NCBI GenBank assembly: GCA_014804795.1
Contig: JAAUZC010000044.1
Span: forward strand, 1-64,000
DNA length: 64,000 nt
Reading direction: 5' to 3'
Source of the DNA: Lachnospiraceae bacterium
Lineage (GTDB): Bacteria > Bacillota > Clostridia > Lachnospirales > Lachnospiraceae
Shown here: piece after piece, positions 33,679 to 43,066 of the stretch
How positions within the stretch are numbered: the first letter of the stretch is position 1
How the letters are laid out: every line of letters begins with the position of its first letter
Translations under genes and position numbers: made by a program
Notes under the pieces: generated by a model
What the model saw: the letters and a program-made list of their open reading frames with translations, nothing else
Database searches by the model: none
What the model was told of the DNA's origin: nothing

Positions 33679-34587
33679 TTATGCTGTAGGATTGATCGGC
33701 ACACCGTCTTTTGTTAATTTCAGGTACAGATTGCAGCCTTCTACCGCATAGTAACGGGTCGGCTCTGATATCTGTGCAAAAATCTCGCCTTCCGCCACAT
33801 AAGTCCCCTCAGAAACTGTCACCTCCTGCAGCTGTCCATAGGTCAGCTCATATCCGTTTCCCAGATTCATTACGACCGTCTGTCCTGTCACAGGATCACT
33901 ATAGATCCGGCTTACCAAACCGTCTGCCGCCGCTTTGACGGATTCTCCTTCTTTCGCCGCAATAACCAGTGACGGATTGCATTTGTACTGTTGCAATGTG
34001 GGAAAATATACCGATTTATCAGTACTGTAATTGATCAAAACATTACCCACTAACGGCATGACCAGAGAATCCGCCTCGCTGAACGTGAGTTCCGGCTGTA
34101 TCTGTGCTGCCACTGCTTCAGAGGATGTTTCCGTTATCTCATCCTCCCCTGACAGCTCTACCATGGCCTCCGTCGCGTCTTCCGCTTCTCCGGCTCCATC
34201 CTTTGTTTCTTCTTCCCCTACGATCAGGCCGGAAGAAACTTCTTTGAGCCGGATAGCTTCCTCCTTTTCATCAACAGTATCTGCATCGGTTGATGCTTCA
34301 TCAGATTTCCCATAACTGTTTTCCACTGCGGGGGAATCTGCCTCCAGGGATGCCGGGTCATAATCAAGATCGCTGTCCGTTACCGGAATATCCTCCGCCA
34401 CGATTCCCGATGAACTGCTATCCTCAAGCGAACTGAAATCAATCGTATAACCGCCGTCCGGTTCCTCATCATTTCCGTTTCGCACATAAATTCCTGTAAC
34501 TGTCAGTGCTGAAAGTACTAACACCGAGGATGCAATCATAATTGCTCTTTCTTTTCTCTGACCGCTTTTACCGCTACGCTTCTTCAT
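33679..34587 (-). CDS. SpoIIQ-like membrane protein with a degenerate M23 (LytM) domain
   Basis: 302 aa. One transmembrane helix (about 16-37), then a long acidic Ser/Asp/Glu-rich linker (about 40-175), then an M23-type beta-barrel (about 185-300). The barrel is recognisable from LVIAAKEGESVKAAADGLVSRI and TGQTVVMNLGNGYELTYGQL. The zinc-binding residues of active enzymes (His and Asp of HxGxD, and the His of YAHL) are replaced, so it should not cut peptidoglycan. This architecture matches SpoIIQ, the forespore half of the engulfment channel. GGAGG lies 8 bases before the ATG at 34587, and a sigma-F/G-type promoter lies upstream. Function is inferred. Confidence 0.72.
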   Translation of the reverse strand: MKKRSGKSGQRKERAIMIASSVLVLSALTVTGIYVRNGNDEEPDGGYTIDFSSLEDSSSSGIVAEDIPVTDSDLDYDPASLEADSPAVENSYGKSDEASTDADTVDEKEEAIRLKEVSSGLIVGEEETKDGAGEAEDATEAMVELSGEDEITETSSEAVAAQIQPELTFSEADSLVMPLVGNVLINYSTDKSVYFPTLQQYKCNPSLVIAAKEGESVKAAADGLVSRIYSDPVTGQTVVMNLGNGYELTYGQLQEVTVSEGTYVAEGEIFAQISEPTRYYAVEGCNLYLKLTKDGVPINPTA

Positions 34588-34636
34588 TCTATTTTCCTCC
34601 AAACCACATAATAAACTGAATTTGATTCTATGCCCT

Positions 34637-34665
34637 TAGTTTTTCCATGATTGTCTCTTTTATGC
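34637..34665 (-). promoter_or_regulatory. Candidate sigma-F/sigma-G promoter of the SpoIIQ-like gene
   Basis: On the minus strand GCATA (34661-34665), a 14-base spacer and GGAAAAACTA (34637-34646). The -10 matches the GGnnAnAnTA pattern exactly. It lies about 50 bases before the start codon. Confidence 0.55.
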
Positions 34666-34685
34666 AAATTTGGAGAAAATATTTT

Positions 34686-34838
34686 AAAAGCCCTGTCTCG
34701 ATGTCTAGGCAGACTGCATGCAAGGATGCCCAGACATCTGAGACGCTATCATGTATGAGCAAGCAACACGATAGTGTGGATTGCGAATACATGGCGGGAT
34801 TATGGGAGCACGAAGTGCGGAATAATCCCGGGGCTTTT
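34686..34838. ncRNA. Multi-branched inverted-repeat structure, candidate structured RNA
   Basis: A closing stem AAAAGCCC (34686-34693) with GGGCTTTT (34831-34838) encloses three hairpins. The first is a long stem, 34695-34711 with 34727-34744 (GTCTC, ATGTCT and GGCA blocks). The second is CTATC(A)TGT (34746-34754) with 34766-34774. The third is CGGGATTAT (34795-34803) with ATAATCCCG (34822-34830), capped by GCAC/GTGC. It begins 11 bases past the stop of the EF-hand gene and ends before the SpoIIQ-like promoter. Strand is undecided. It could be a structured 3' UTR, a small RNA or a non-autonomous mobile element. Confidence 0.45.
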
Positions 34839-34848
34839 ATGAATGACC

Positions 34849-35775
34849 TTACGTTGCCAGATCAAGGTGCTGCATGCTGCCGGTTCTGCCGTTTTCATAT
34901 AAAAACATACCGGTGCTCCTCACAACCGCATCCACCTCTCCGTCTTTTCCGTACTGAGTATAATAGGTAGGAACTTTGTTTAAACAGATAGCTCCCACGC
35001 CTTTATCCGCAAGACTGTAGAGCTGCGGCCCATTATCAGTCTGCACCCATATTTTTAAGTATTTCCAGATTGCATCGTTTTCATCGATCCAGCCGTTGCC
35101 GTCCTTGTCATATTTTGCCAGATCCGCAAAGCCGTCCCCGGAAGCCGTGCCAAACAGCTCACTGCCATCATTTATTATGCCGTCATTATTCTTATCTAAT
35201 GCCAGATAACCGCTGCTGCTGTTCAGTTTATGAATGTTTTCTTCTATACCGTCGCCGTCCAGATCAAAATAGAATGTCTGGTCAGATACTGTTGCCGGTG
35301 AAGAATCCAGATTGATCACAAGCGGATCACAGAAATTTACCGCCCGCTGCAGATCATAACTCTCCTTATAATATGCTTCAAACCGACTGCTCATATGAAC
35401 ATTCATATTAAAATCAATTGTTCTGCCGTCCTCCGTTATTACCTGTCCCTGTGTCTGAAATGATGCACTCTGTTCCTGCATAAAATAAGTTTCCGTCTCA
35501 TAGTGCAGGTTTTCAAATCCCCACGACGAAGACAAACCGCTCTCTCCGAAAGACGGTATTCTTCTCGCATGTTCGCCAAAAAGCATATCCAACAGGAAAA
35601 ATACGCTGCGCTGCCGCATTTTGGCGGTCACATCTTCCTCTTCGCTTATGCTCTTTCCCCGTAACATTAGAGAGCGAAAGCTGCCTGTTGTACGCGTCAT
35701 ACTTTGTCTAATCTTTACCGTCTCCTTTTGTTTTACCTGTGATGTCATCTGATAATTGCTGCTTTGAATTTTCAC
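34849..35775 (-). CDS. Protein with EF-hand-like calcium loops, function unknown
   Basis: 308 aa. I do not recognise a named family. No signal peptide or membrane segment is visible. The N-terminal third is basic and polar. From about residue 170 there are three DxDxDG-type loops (FDLDGDGIEEN, LDKNNDGIINDGSELFG, YDKDGNGWIDENDAIW), as in calcium-binding repeats. The start is probably GTG at 35775, with AGGGG 12 bases upstream. It lies upstream of the structured region and the SpoIIQ-like gene on the same strand. Calcium binding is inferred from the loops; the role is open. Confidence 0.7.
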   Translation of the reverse strand: MKIQSSNYQMTSQVKQKETVKIRQSMTRTTGSFRSLMLRGKSISEEEDVTAKMRQRSVFFLLDMLFGEHARRIPSFGESGLSSSWGFENLHYETETYFMQEQSASFQTQGQVITEDGRTIDFNMNVHMSSRFEAYYKESYDLQRAVNFCDPLVINLDSSPATVSDQTFYFDLDGDGIEENIHKLNSSSGYLALDKNNDGIINDGSELFGTASGDGFADLAKYDKDGNGWIDENDAIWKYLKIWVQTDNGPQLYSLADKGVGAICLNKVPTYYTQYGKDGEVDAVVRSTGMFLYENGRTGSMQHLDLAT

Positions 35776-35848
35776 TATGTACTCTATCCCCTTCCTTTAT
35801 GAAATCAGGAATCTCCGTTAAGCACTTTCCTCCCTGAAATGTTCTTAC

Positions 35849-35905
35849 ACAAAAAACCACGGGCGGTCCACATTTTTTATTTGTGTACCATCCGTGGCTT
35901 TTTTT
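35849..35905. terminator. Terminator-like hairpin in divergent region
   Basis: CCACGGgcGGTcCAC (35857-35871) pairs with GTGTACCATCCGTGG (35883-35897). A T-run follows on the plus strand (TTTTTTT) and on the minus strand (TTTTTT). With divergent genes on both sides it may act as a leader attenuator for the EF-hand gene. Confidence 0.6.
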
Positions 35906-36063
35906 CATCCTGTATTACTTATATCGGAAGTTTCCTGGAAATATTTATGGTTTTTATGTTTTTACCTTCCAATCGTTTCCATGATGAACCTTAAAAAATT
36001 TTGTCTTTTTATGTCAAAAACTTTCTAAAAATCGAAAGTTTAAAACTTATAAGTCCGGAACTA

Positions 36064-36092
36064 TTTACTTTCTTAAATTTTTTGTATATAAT
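36064..36092 (+). promoter_or_regulatory. Promoter of the AAA ATPase gene
   Basis: TTTACT, a 17-base spacer and TATAAT. A 10-base palindrome ends 9 bases before the -35 and an 8-bp inverted repeat lies just upstream, possible operator sites. Confidence 0.7.
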
Positions 36093-36155
36093 AAAGCAAC
36101 GACCGCACGCTTCGCGAGCGTTCTTATGCTAAGTAAAAACTGTAGGAGGAACGTT

Positions 36156-37385
36156 ATGGCCGAACTGATCAATCGACCTGAATACTTAAATCTGCTCATT
36201 CAAAACAAAGATGTCGATCTTGTCAAAATAGTCACAGGCATTCGCAGATGCGGAAAATCCTCCCTGCTTGACTTGTTTCATCAATATCTGAAAGACAATG
36301 GCGTGCCGGATGCAAATATTATTCATATGAATCTGGAATCTTTGCACTATCGCGATCTGACAGATTACCTTTCCTTTTATGATCATGTCAGTAAGCACAT
36401 CTCAAATACCCAAAAAACATATTTGATTTTTGATGAACTGCAGGCAGTAGAGCATTGGGAAAAAGCGATAGAATCTTTCCGGCTTGATTTCAATGTAGAT
36501 ATTTATATCACAGGTTCCAACGCTTACCTGTTGTCAACTGAATTTTCCACACTGCTTTCCGGCAGATATGTGGAAATTCGTATGCTGCCATTGTCCTTCA
36601 AAGAATTTCTGACTTTCTATGAGTTTGAGGCTGCTGTTACAGCAGAAGAAAAATTTCAGAAATATTTGCAGTTCGGAGGCATGCCGATCCTTCGGGAATA
36701 CCAATTCAATGAAGCGAGGATTTCCCAGGTATTGGAAGGCATTTATTCCACTGTTGTTTTGCGTGATATTTTACAACGGAATCATCAGGCCGACCAGAAT
36801 ATGCTTCAGAAAATTGTATTGTTCCTCTGCTCTAATATCGGCAGCATCACTTCTCCGAACAATATCGGAAATGTACTGTCCAATGAAGGGGATATACAAA
36901 ATGGCAGAGTAAAAAATACTGCCGGAAAAACAGTTGATAAATATATTTCCATGCTGCGCAGCGCTTTCATTTTTTATTCAGTAGGACGATACGATGTAAA
37001 GGGAAAGATGTTACTCAAAACATTGGGTAAAAATTATATTATTGATATGGGTTTTCGCAATATACTTCTCGGGTATCGTGATGCAGATCATGGGCATATT
37101 CTTGAGAATATCGTATTTCTGGAGCTGATGCGCCGCGACTACCGTGTCTATATCGGTAAAGTCGGTGAAATGGAAGTGGATTTTGTCGCTGAAAAGCCAA
37201 ATGATAAACTTTATATCCAGGTAACAGAAAGTATGCAGTCACCGGAAACCCGCGAACGCGAACTCAGGCCTCTCCACATCATTCCGGATAACTACGAAAA
37301 AATCATACTATCCATGGACCGGAACTACATCAATTCCTATGAGGGAATCAAATCTCTGAATCTGATCGACTGGCTGCTATCCTGA
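36156..37385 (+). CDS. AAA_14 / DUF4143 ATPase
   Basis: 409 aa. The N-terminal AAA domain has Walker A GIRRCGKSSLLD, Walker B YLIFDELQ and sensor ITGSNAYLLS followed by LLSGRYVEI. The C-terminal DUF4143 domain (about 195-400) ends in GEMEVDFVAEKPNDKLYIQV, similar to the truncated nuclease-like core of this family. AGGAGG lies 6 bases before the ATG at 36156. These ATPases are widespread, usually single genes, and their cellular role is unsettled. It has its own promoter and no partner gene, so there is no sign that it belongs to a defence system. Confidence 0.88.
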   Translation: MAELINRPEYLNLLIQNKDVDLVKIVTGIRRCGKSSLLDLFHQYLKDNGVPDANIIHMNLESLHYRDLTDYLSFYDHVSKHISNTQKTYLIFDELQAVEHWEKAIESFRLDFNVDIYITGSNAYLLSTEFSTLLSGRYVEIRMLPLSFKEFLTFYEFEAAVTAEEKFQKYLQFGGMPILREYQFNEARISQVLEGIYSTVVLRDILQRNHQADQNMLQKIVLFLCSNIGSITSPNNIGNVLSNEGDIQNGRVKNTAGKTVDKYISMLRSAFIFYSVGRYDVKGKMLLKTLGKNYIIDMGFRNILLGYRDADHGHILENIVFLELMRRDYRVYIGKVGEMEVDFVAEKPNDKLYIQVTESMQSPETRERELRPLHIIPDNYEKIILSMDRNYINSYEGIKSLNLIDWLLS

Positions 37386-37395
37386 TTTTTACAAG

Positions 37396-37435
37396 CAGGG
37401 CAGGCATTTCATAAATACAGTAAAATGCCTGCCCT
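37396..37435. terminator. Hairpin between ATPase and hydratase genes
   Basis: CAGGGCAGGCATTT and its exact complement form a 14-bp perfect stem around 12 bases, between convergent genes. There is no T-run on either side, so it may be a terminator of a weak type or just a palindrome. Confidence 0.5.
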
Positions 37436-37478
37436 GTACGATCAAAACTTTAAAGTTTCATCTGTTATTTCGCAAATA

Positions 37479-39773
37479 CTACACCCTGTTATAATTTATT
37501 AAACATCCCTTCAAAATGATCTGCCGCTCTTCATCGGTCAGTTCACCAAGCGTAAGCTCAAACTCCTTAAGGCATCCTGCCTCCACATCCACTTTATAGG
37601 CTTTGATGATCTCCGCTTTCTCCTCTACCGCTTTTTTAATATCCGGTATAAAGAGATAGTCCAGATTTTTAAACGGAAGTTCGCCCTCTCCTATCAGGAA
37701 AGGCAGCATACCCCAGTTGATCAGGTTGGAGCGGTAACGCTTTGTCGCATATTCATTAGCGATATTTGCCCAGCCGCCAAGTACTTTCTGGCAGGAGGCC
37801 GCCTGCTCACGGGCGGAACCGTCACCCGGTTTCACCGCAAAGATTGTGGAGCCAAAACCGGTGTTGCTGTGATTTGCATCCGTGAAAGTCTTCTTAATGA
37901 CTCCCATAAGCGGCTTCACGTCAGGATGTGCCTGACAGGGATGTTCTCCGGCCATTCTGGCAGTCTCCGCCCTCTGAATGTCCTTTGCCCGCCCCACATA
38001 TTCCGGATCTTTTCTGGATAATGCAAACTCCGCCAGCCCCAGCGGATTGGAACGGTAGGAAGAAGTTTCCCCGGACGGAATCAGCTCATCTGTCGTCGTG
38101 ACAGGATCATGAATCTCAGCCGCCACACGCAGCACCAGGTTCTCCGGCAGCGCTCCCATCTTCGGCCAGTCTTTGATATTCGGTCCAAACTGAATCTCTA
38201 CGGATTCATCCGCAATGCCCTTTGAATCAAATACTCTGTTGGCGTAAATATTGCTGTCAAAATGATATTTGTATTTCCCGATCTCACCGTCAAAATCTGT
38301 AGCCGCAGTAAGCATACCCTTATTAGCCGCCGTCGCCGCGATAGAACGGGCATCCATAAGCGCCACCGATGCAATCTGGCCGTTTTGCAGCTTGGAGCCC
38401 TCCCTGTTCGGGAAGTTTCTCGTAGAATGGCGGATACTGAACGCATTGTTAGCCGGCGTATCTCCTGCACCAAAACAGGGTCCGCAGAATGCCGTCTTCA
38501 TCACTGCGCCTGTCTCCAGAATATCCGCCGCTTTCCCGTTTCTGATCAGTTCCATATAAACCGGCATGGAGGCAGGGTATACGCTCAATGTAAAGCCCTC
38601 CGCCCCGATATAGCTGCCTTTCAGGATATCGGCCGCCGCACAGATATTCTCAAAACCGCCGCCTGCACATCCCGCGATAATGCCCTGATCTACCATCAGT
38701 CTGCCATTCTTCACTTTATTCTTCAGGGTAAAGTCCACGGCTCCGTCCAGACTTACCGCCGCACGTTTCTCCACATCATCCAGAATATCCATCAAATTAG
38801 CATTTAATTCTTCTATCGTATAAGTATTGCTGGGATGGAAAGGCATCGCGATCATCGGCCTGATGCTGCCTAAATCGATCACAATTGCGCCGTCATAATA
38901 GGCAGCTTTCCCCGGTTTTAACTCCGCATACTCCTCGCTTCTGCCATGAATGTCATACCACTCTTTAACCTTCGCATCTGTCTCCCAGATGGAAGAAAGG
39001 CAGGTTGTCTCCGTTGTCATGACATCAATGCCAATCCTGAAATCCGCACTCAGAGAAGCCACGCCCGGTCCGACAAACTCCATCACTTTATTCTTTACAT
39101 AGCCGTTTTTAAACACTGCCCCAATGATTGCCAGCGCCACATCCTGAGGGCCTACGCCTTTTACCGGTTCTCCTGTCAGATAAACTGCTACCACTTCCGG
39201 CCTGTTGATATCATAGGTCTGATTTAAGAGCTGCTTTACAAGCTCCGGACCGCCCTCGCCCATCGCCATGGTTCCGAGCGCACCGTAACGGGTATGGGAA
39301 TCCGAACCCAGTATCATCTTACCGACGCCCGCAAGCATCTCTCTCGCATACTGATGGATCACCGCCTGATGAGGAGGCACATACACACCGCCGTATCTCT
39401 TTGCGCAGGTCAGACCAAACATATGGTCATCTTCATTGATCGTACCGCCCACCGCACAGAGGGAATTGTGACAGTTTGTCAGCACATAAGGCATCGGAAA
39501 TTTCTCCAGCCCTGACGCCCTCGCCGTCTGAATGATACCAACAAACGTGATGTCATGGCTTGTCAGCTTGTCAAACCGGATTTTCAGCTTGTCCATGGAG
39601 TCCGACGTATTATGAGCTTTCAATATCCCATACGCCATCGTCTCCTTCGCCGCTTCCGCTTTTGAAACTGTAAGACCTATTTTCTGCTTCACTTCCGCAC
39701 ATGCATCCTGCCCATCCGGAATCAGTTCCCTTCCGTCAACCAGCCATGCACCGCCGTTATACAATTCAACCAT
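37479..39773 (-). CDS. Aconitase-superfamily hydratase (YbhJ-like)
   Basis: 764 aa, 4Fe-4S hydro-lyase family, nearest in layout to the uncharacterised E. coli YbhJ. Domains 1-3 hold cluster cysteines in IIAGC and FCGPCFG. The swivel domain follows with [15 protein letters not shown], and [17 protein letters not shown] carries substrate-binding arginines. The ATG at 39773 has AAAAGGAT 4 bases upstream. Not clustered with citrate synthase or isocitrate dehydrogenase, so a TCA role cannot be assumed. The true substrate is unknown. Confidence 0.85.
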   Translation of the reverse strand: MVELYNGGAWLVDGRELIPDGQDACAEVKQKIGLTVSKAEAAKETMAYGILKAHNTSDSMDKLKIRFDKLTSHDITFVGIIQTARASGLEKFPMPYVLTNCHNSLCAVGGTINEDDHMFGLTCAKRYGGVYVPPHQAVIHQYAREMLAGVGKMILGSDSHTRYGALGTMAMGEGGPELVKQLLNQTYDINRPEVVAVYLTGEPVKGVGPQDVALAIIGAVFKNGYVKNKVMEFVGPGVASLSADFRIGIDVMTTETTCLSSIWETDAKVKEWYDIHGRSEEYAELKPGKAAYYDGAIVIDLGSIRPMIAMPFHPSNTYTIEELNANLMDILDDVEKRAAVSLDGAVDFTLKNKVKNGRLMVDQGIIAGCAGGGFENICAAADILKGSYIGAEGFTLSVYPASMPVYMELIRNGKAADILETGAVMKTAFCGPCFGAGDTPANNAFSIRHSTRNFPNREGSKLQNGQIASVALMDARSIAATAANKGMLTAATDFDGEIGKYKYHFDSNIYANRVFDSKGIADESVEIQFGPNIKDWPKMGALPENLVLRVAAEIHDPVTTTDELIPSGETSSYRSNPLGLAEFALSRKDPEYVGRAKDIQRAETARMAGEHPCQAHPDVKPLMGVIKKTFTDANHSNTGFGSTIFAVKPGDGSAREQAASCQKVLGGWANIANEYATKRYRSNLINWGMLPFLIGEGELPFKNLDYLFIPDIKKAVEEKAEIIKAYKVDVEAGCLKEFELTLGELTDEERQIILKGCLINYNRV

Positions 39774-39884
39774 ACGCCATCCTTTTCCTTTCTTCTTCAC
39801 TCAAAATACTAAAATCTATATTTCATGCACCGGACTCAACACCAAAATACATTGATCAACCACGCATTTCTTTCGTGGCTTTCT

Positions 39885-40433
39885 TCACAAGCGCTTCATC
39901 ATCCAGTCCGCATTCGAATATGTGCCATCTGTATATTTCATATTTCGTGGAAAACACCCAAACTTTTCGAATCCCAGTTTTCTATATAAGGCGATTGCTC
40001 TTTTATTGTCAGAAATCACCTCCAGCTCAGCCTGCTCATAACCGGCCTCTTTTGCAAGATCAAGAACTGTCCGCATCATTTTTGTACCGACGCCGCATCC
40101 GCAAAATTCCTGATACAGTGCAATCGCTATATCACAGCGATGGGCATATCTTTTATAAGGACCGACACTCATCAGAGAACAATTGCCGATATGCTTTCCA
40201 TCAACCGTCGCAATCAGCAGCAGTTCACGCTCTGCATCAATATTATTTCTGATAAAATTTTCCTCCTGCTCCCGCGTCAGTCTGACTTCATCCGGTTCTC
40301 TGATCAAAAATGGTGTTTCAGATGTTGTAACCTTTAAATACCTGATCAAATCCTCCGCATCAGATATTTCCGCATTTCGCAAAATAACGTTTCTCCCCAA
40401 TCTATCTGTAATTTCTACAGGCCCAAATCTCAT
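39885..40433 (-). CDS. GNAT-family N-acetyltransferase
   Basis: 182 aa. The acetyl-CoA fold is seen in IGNCSLMSVGP, the pyrophosphate loop region FCGCGVGTKMMRTVLDLAKEAG, and ELEVISDNKRAIALYRKLGFEKFG. It resembles RimJ/RimL or YhhY-type enzymes; the acceptor is unknown. Start choice is uncertain: ATG at 40433, or GTG at 40448, with no strong ribosome site for either. It lies downstream of glgP on the same strand. Confidence 0.87.
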   Translation of the reverse strand: MRFGPVEITDRLGRNVILRNAEISDAEDLIRYLKVTTSETPFLIREPDEVRLTREQEENFIRNNIDAERELLLIATVDGKHIGNCSLMSVGPYKRYAHRCDIAIALYQEFCGCGVGTKMMRTVLDLAKEAGYEQAELEVISDNKRAIALYRKLGFEKFGCFPRNMKYTDGTYSNADWMMKRL

Positions 40434-40533
40434 ATCCTTTTCCCACACTCTTCCGCTACAGGGACATCACGTAATATAAACTCCCCAGGCCACACGGTCG
40501 GCCAAAGTACAAATAAGCCCCTGTAACAACACA

Positions 40534-40556
40534 GCCCGGATATAAAATATCCGGGC
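40534..40556 (-). terminator. Terminator of glgP
   Basis: GCCCGGATAT and ATATCCGGGC form a perfect 10-bp stem with a 3-base loop, 20 bases past the glgP stop. The following sequence is only moderately T-rich (TGTGTTGTT). Confidence 0.65.
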
Positions 40557-40576
40557 GGACTCCGTTGTCACACCTG

Positions 40577-43066
40577 TTATTTATTTTTGCGCGGCGGCAG
40601 TACCACCTTATCCAAATGCCAGATCTCATCCACATACTGCTGAATCGTCCTGTCAGAAGTAAACTTGCCGGAGCATGCCACATTCAAAATCGCTTTCTTT
40701 GCCCAGCCGGCCGTATCTCTGTAAGCTTCTTCTACTCTCTTCTGCGCCGCGGCATAAGCCTTGAAATCTTTCAGAATAAAGTAAGTATCCGCTTTACTTG
40801 TGGACTGTGTATTGAGCAGTGAATTATACAGGGAGCGGAACAGTTCCGGATCCTGCGGGGAATATGTTCCGTTGATCAGCTGCATCAGCACTCTTCTGAT
40901 ATCCTGATCATTGTTGAAAATCTCCATCGGGTCATATCCGCCGTAATTCTCAAAACGGATTACCTCTTCCGAGCTGAGACCAAAGATAAATGCGTTCTCT
41001 TCCCCGACTTCTTCCACAATTTCCACATTAGCGCCGTCCATTGTGCCAATAGTCAAAGCGCCGTTTAACATAAATTTCATGTTGCCCGTACCGGAAGCTT
41101 CTTTACTTGCAGTGGAAATCTGTTCGGAAACATCCGCCGCCGCAAAGATCATCTCTGCATTGGAAACGCGGTAATCTTCGATAAATACCACCTTGATCTT
41201 GCCGTTTATGGACTCGTCATTATTGATCACATCCGCCACCGCATTGATCAGCTTGATCGTCAGCTTAGCATTCTTATAGCCCGCTGCCGCTTTTGCACCG
41301 AAAATGAATGTTCTCGGATAGAAGTTCATATCCGGATGATCTTTGATCTCATTATATAAATACATTACATGCAGAATATTGAGAAGCTGTCTCTTGTACT
41401 CATGCAGTCTCTTTACCTGTACGTCAAAAATGGAACGGGGATCTACCTCCACGCCGTTGTGCTCTAAAATATAATTTGCCAGACGCACTTTATTCTGGTA
41501 TTTGATATTCATAAATTCCTGTTGGGACTTGCTGTCATCCGCATATATCTTAAGTTCCGCAATCTTCGGCAGATCCGTGATCCAGTCAGCACCCACATGG
41601 TTTGTCACCCATGTTGCAAGACGCGGATTACCATGCAGCAGGAATCTACGCTGTGTAATGCCGTTTGTCTTATTGTTGAACTTCTCAGGCATCATCTCGT
41701 AGAAATCTTTCAGTTCCTGATTTTTCAGAATCTCTGTATGCAGCCTTGCCACGCCGTTTACGGAATAACCGGCCGCAATCGCAAGATGAGCCATCTTTAC
41801 CTGTCCGTCATAAAGAATCGCCATCTTACGCACCTTTTCATGGTTGCCCGGATACATCTGTTCAATCCGCATTACAAACCTTCTGTTAATCTCCTCAATG
41901 ATCTGATAAATACGCGGAAGCAGTCTGGAAAACAGCTCAATCGGCCATTTTTCAAGTGCTTCGGACATGATCGTATGGTTTGTGTATGCACAGGTCTTTG
42001 TGGTTACTTCCCATGCCTCATCCCATGTCAGGAAATATTCATCCATCAGCACACGCATCAGCTCTGCCACTGCCACTGTCGGATGTGTATCATTGAGCTG
42101 GAATGTCGCCTTTTCATGGAACTTTCTGATATCGTCATGCTTTCTCATATACTTCGCAACCGCTTCCTGCACAGACGCGGAAATGAAGAAATACTGTTGT
42201 TTCAGACGAAGTTCTTTTCCGGCATAATGGTTGTCATTGGGATAAAGCACTTCCACGATATTGCGGGCAAGATTCTGCTGTTCCACAGCTTTCTGATAAT
42301 CACCCTTATCAAAAGAATCTAACTGGAAGCACTCTACAGGCTCCGCATCCCAGATACGCAGTGTATTGACAATACCGTTGCCATAGCCTACAATCGGCAT
42401 ATCATAGGGAATTGCCTTCACGGACTGATATCCCTCCTGACGGAAATGGCTTCTGCCGTTTTCATCCACATATACATTGACATAACCGCCGAACTTTATT
42501 TCTTTCGCATACTCCGGCCTTCTCAATTCAAAGGGATTGCCGCACTCCAGCCAGTTGTCGGGCACTTCTATCTGAAAGCCGTCTCTGATCTGCTGTTTGA
42601 ACATACCGTAACGATACCGGATTCCACAGCCGTAAGCCGCATAGCCCAGTGTGGATAAAGAATCAAGGAAGCACGCTGCCAGACGGCCTAAGCCCCCGTT
42701 GCCAAGCGCCGCATCCGGTTCCTGGTCTTCGACTACATTGAGGTCTACCCCCAGTTCATTCAGCGCCTCTTCCACAGTATAATATGCCTGCAGGTTAATA
42801 ATATTGTTGCCCAGCGCACGTCCCATCAAAAACTCCATGGACATATAATATACCATCTTTGGATCCTGTTTTTCATATTCTTTCTGGGTTTCCATCCAGT
42901 AATCCACCACCGCATCTTTAATGGCGTAGGAAACAGCCTGAAAAATCTGCTGCGGTGTTGCTTCCTCCAGGGTTTTTCTGTATAACGTTTTGATGTTATA
43001 CAGCACGCTTCTTTTAAACAGTTCTTTATCAAAGTTTAACTTTTTCTGCTGTGATTTCAGCACCAT
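40577..43066 (-). CDS. glgP: Glycogen/maltodextrin phosphorylase
   Basis: Releases glucose 1-phosphate from alpha-1,4-glucans. It is 829 aa, GT35 family. The N-terminal half has ALGNGGLGRLAACFLDS, the middle has QLNDTHPTVAVAELMR, and the PLP site is EASGTGNMKFMLNGALTIGTMDGANVEI, with the Lys that binds pyridoxal phosphate. GAGGAG lies 8 bases before the ATG at 43066; longer in-frame starts are not supported. The glycogen-synthesis gene glgD lies about 20 kb away in this window. Confidence 0.95.
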   Translation of the reverse strand: MVLKSQQKKLNFDKELFKRSVLYNIKTLYRKTLEEATPQQIFQAVSYAIKDAVVDYWMETQKEYEKQDPKMVYYMSMEFLMGRALGNNIINLQAYYTVEEALNELGVDLNVVEDQEPDAALGNGGLGRLAACFLDSLSTLGYAAYGCGIRYRYGMFKQQIRDGFQIEVPDNWLECGNPFELRRPEYAKEIKFGGYVNVYVDENGRSHFRQEGYQSVKAIPYDMPIVGYGNGIVNTLRIWDAEPVECFQLDSFDKGDYQKAVEQQNLARNIVEVLYPNDNHYAGKELRLKQQYFFISASVQEAVAKYMRKHDDIRKFHEKATFQLNDTHPTVAVAELMRVLMDEYFLTWDEAWEVTTKTCAYTNHTIMSEALEKWPIELFSRLLPRIYQIIEEINRRFVMRIEQMYPGNHEKVRKMAILYDGQVKMAHLAIAAGYSVNGVARLHTEILKNQELKDFYEMMPEKFNNKTNGITQRRFLLHGNPRLATWVTNHVGADWITDLPKIAELKIYADDSKSQQEFMNIKYQNKVRLANYILEHNGVEVDPRSIFDVQVKRLHEYKRQLLNILHVMYLYNEIKDHPDMNFYPRTFIFGAKAAAGYKNAKLTIKLINAVADVINNDESINGKIKVVFIEDYRVSNAEMIFAAADVSEQISTASKEASGTGNMKFMLNGALTIGTMDGANVEIVEEVGEENAFIFGLSSEEVIRFENYGGYDPMEIFNNDQDIRRVLMQLINGTYSPQDPELFRSLYNSLLNTQSTSKADTYFILKDFKAYAAAQKRVEEAYRDTAGWAKKAILNVACSGKFTSDRTIQQYVDEIWHLDKVVLPPRKNK

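Larger units (their letters stand above)
35776..36155. other. 380-base divergent intergenic region
   Basis: Between the EF-hand gene (minus) and the AAA ATPase (plus). It holds a terminator-like hairpin (35857-35897), an 8-bp inverted repeat AAACTTTC/GAAAGTTT (36018-36041), the palindrome ACTTATAAGT (36045-36054), a strong promoter for the ATPase, and a small hairpin ACGCT/AGCGT (36107-36121) in its leader. No open frame with a ribosome site was seen. Confidence 0.6.

Noticed and set aside
35776-37400. Defence island around the AAA ATPase
   Set aside because: The ATPase stands alone, with no nuclease, toxin, methylase or reverse transcriptase next to it.
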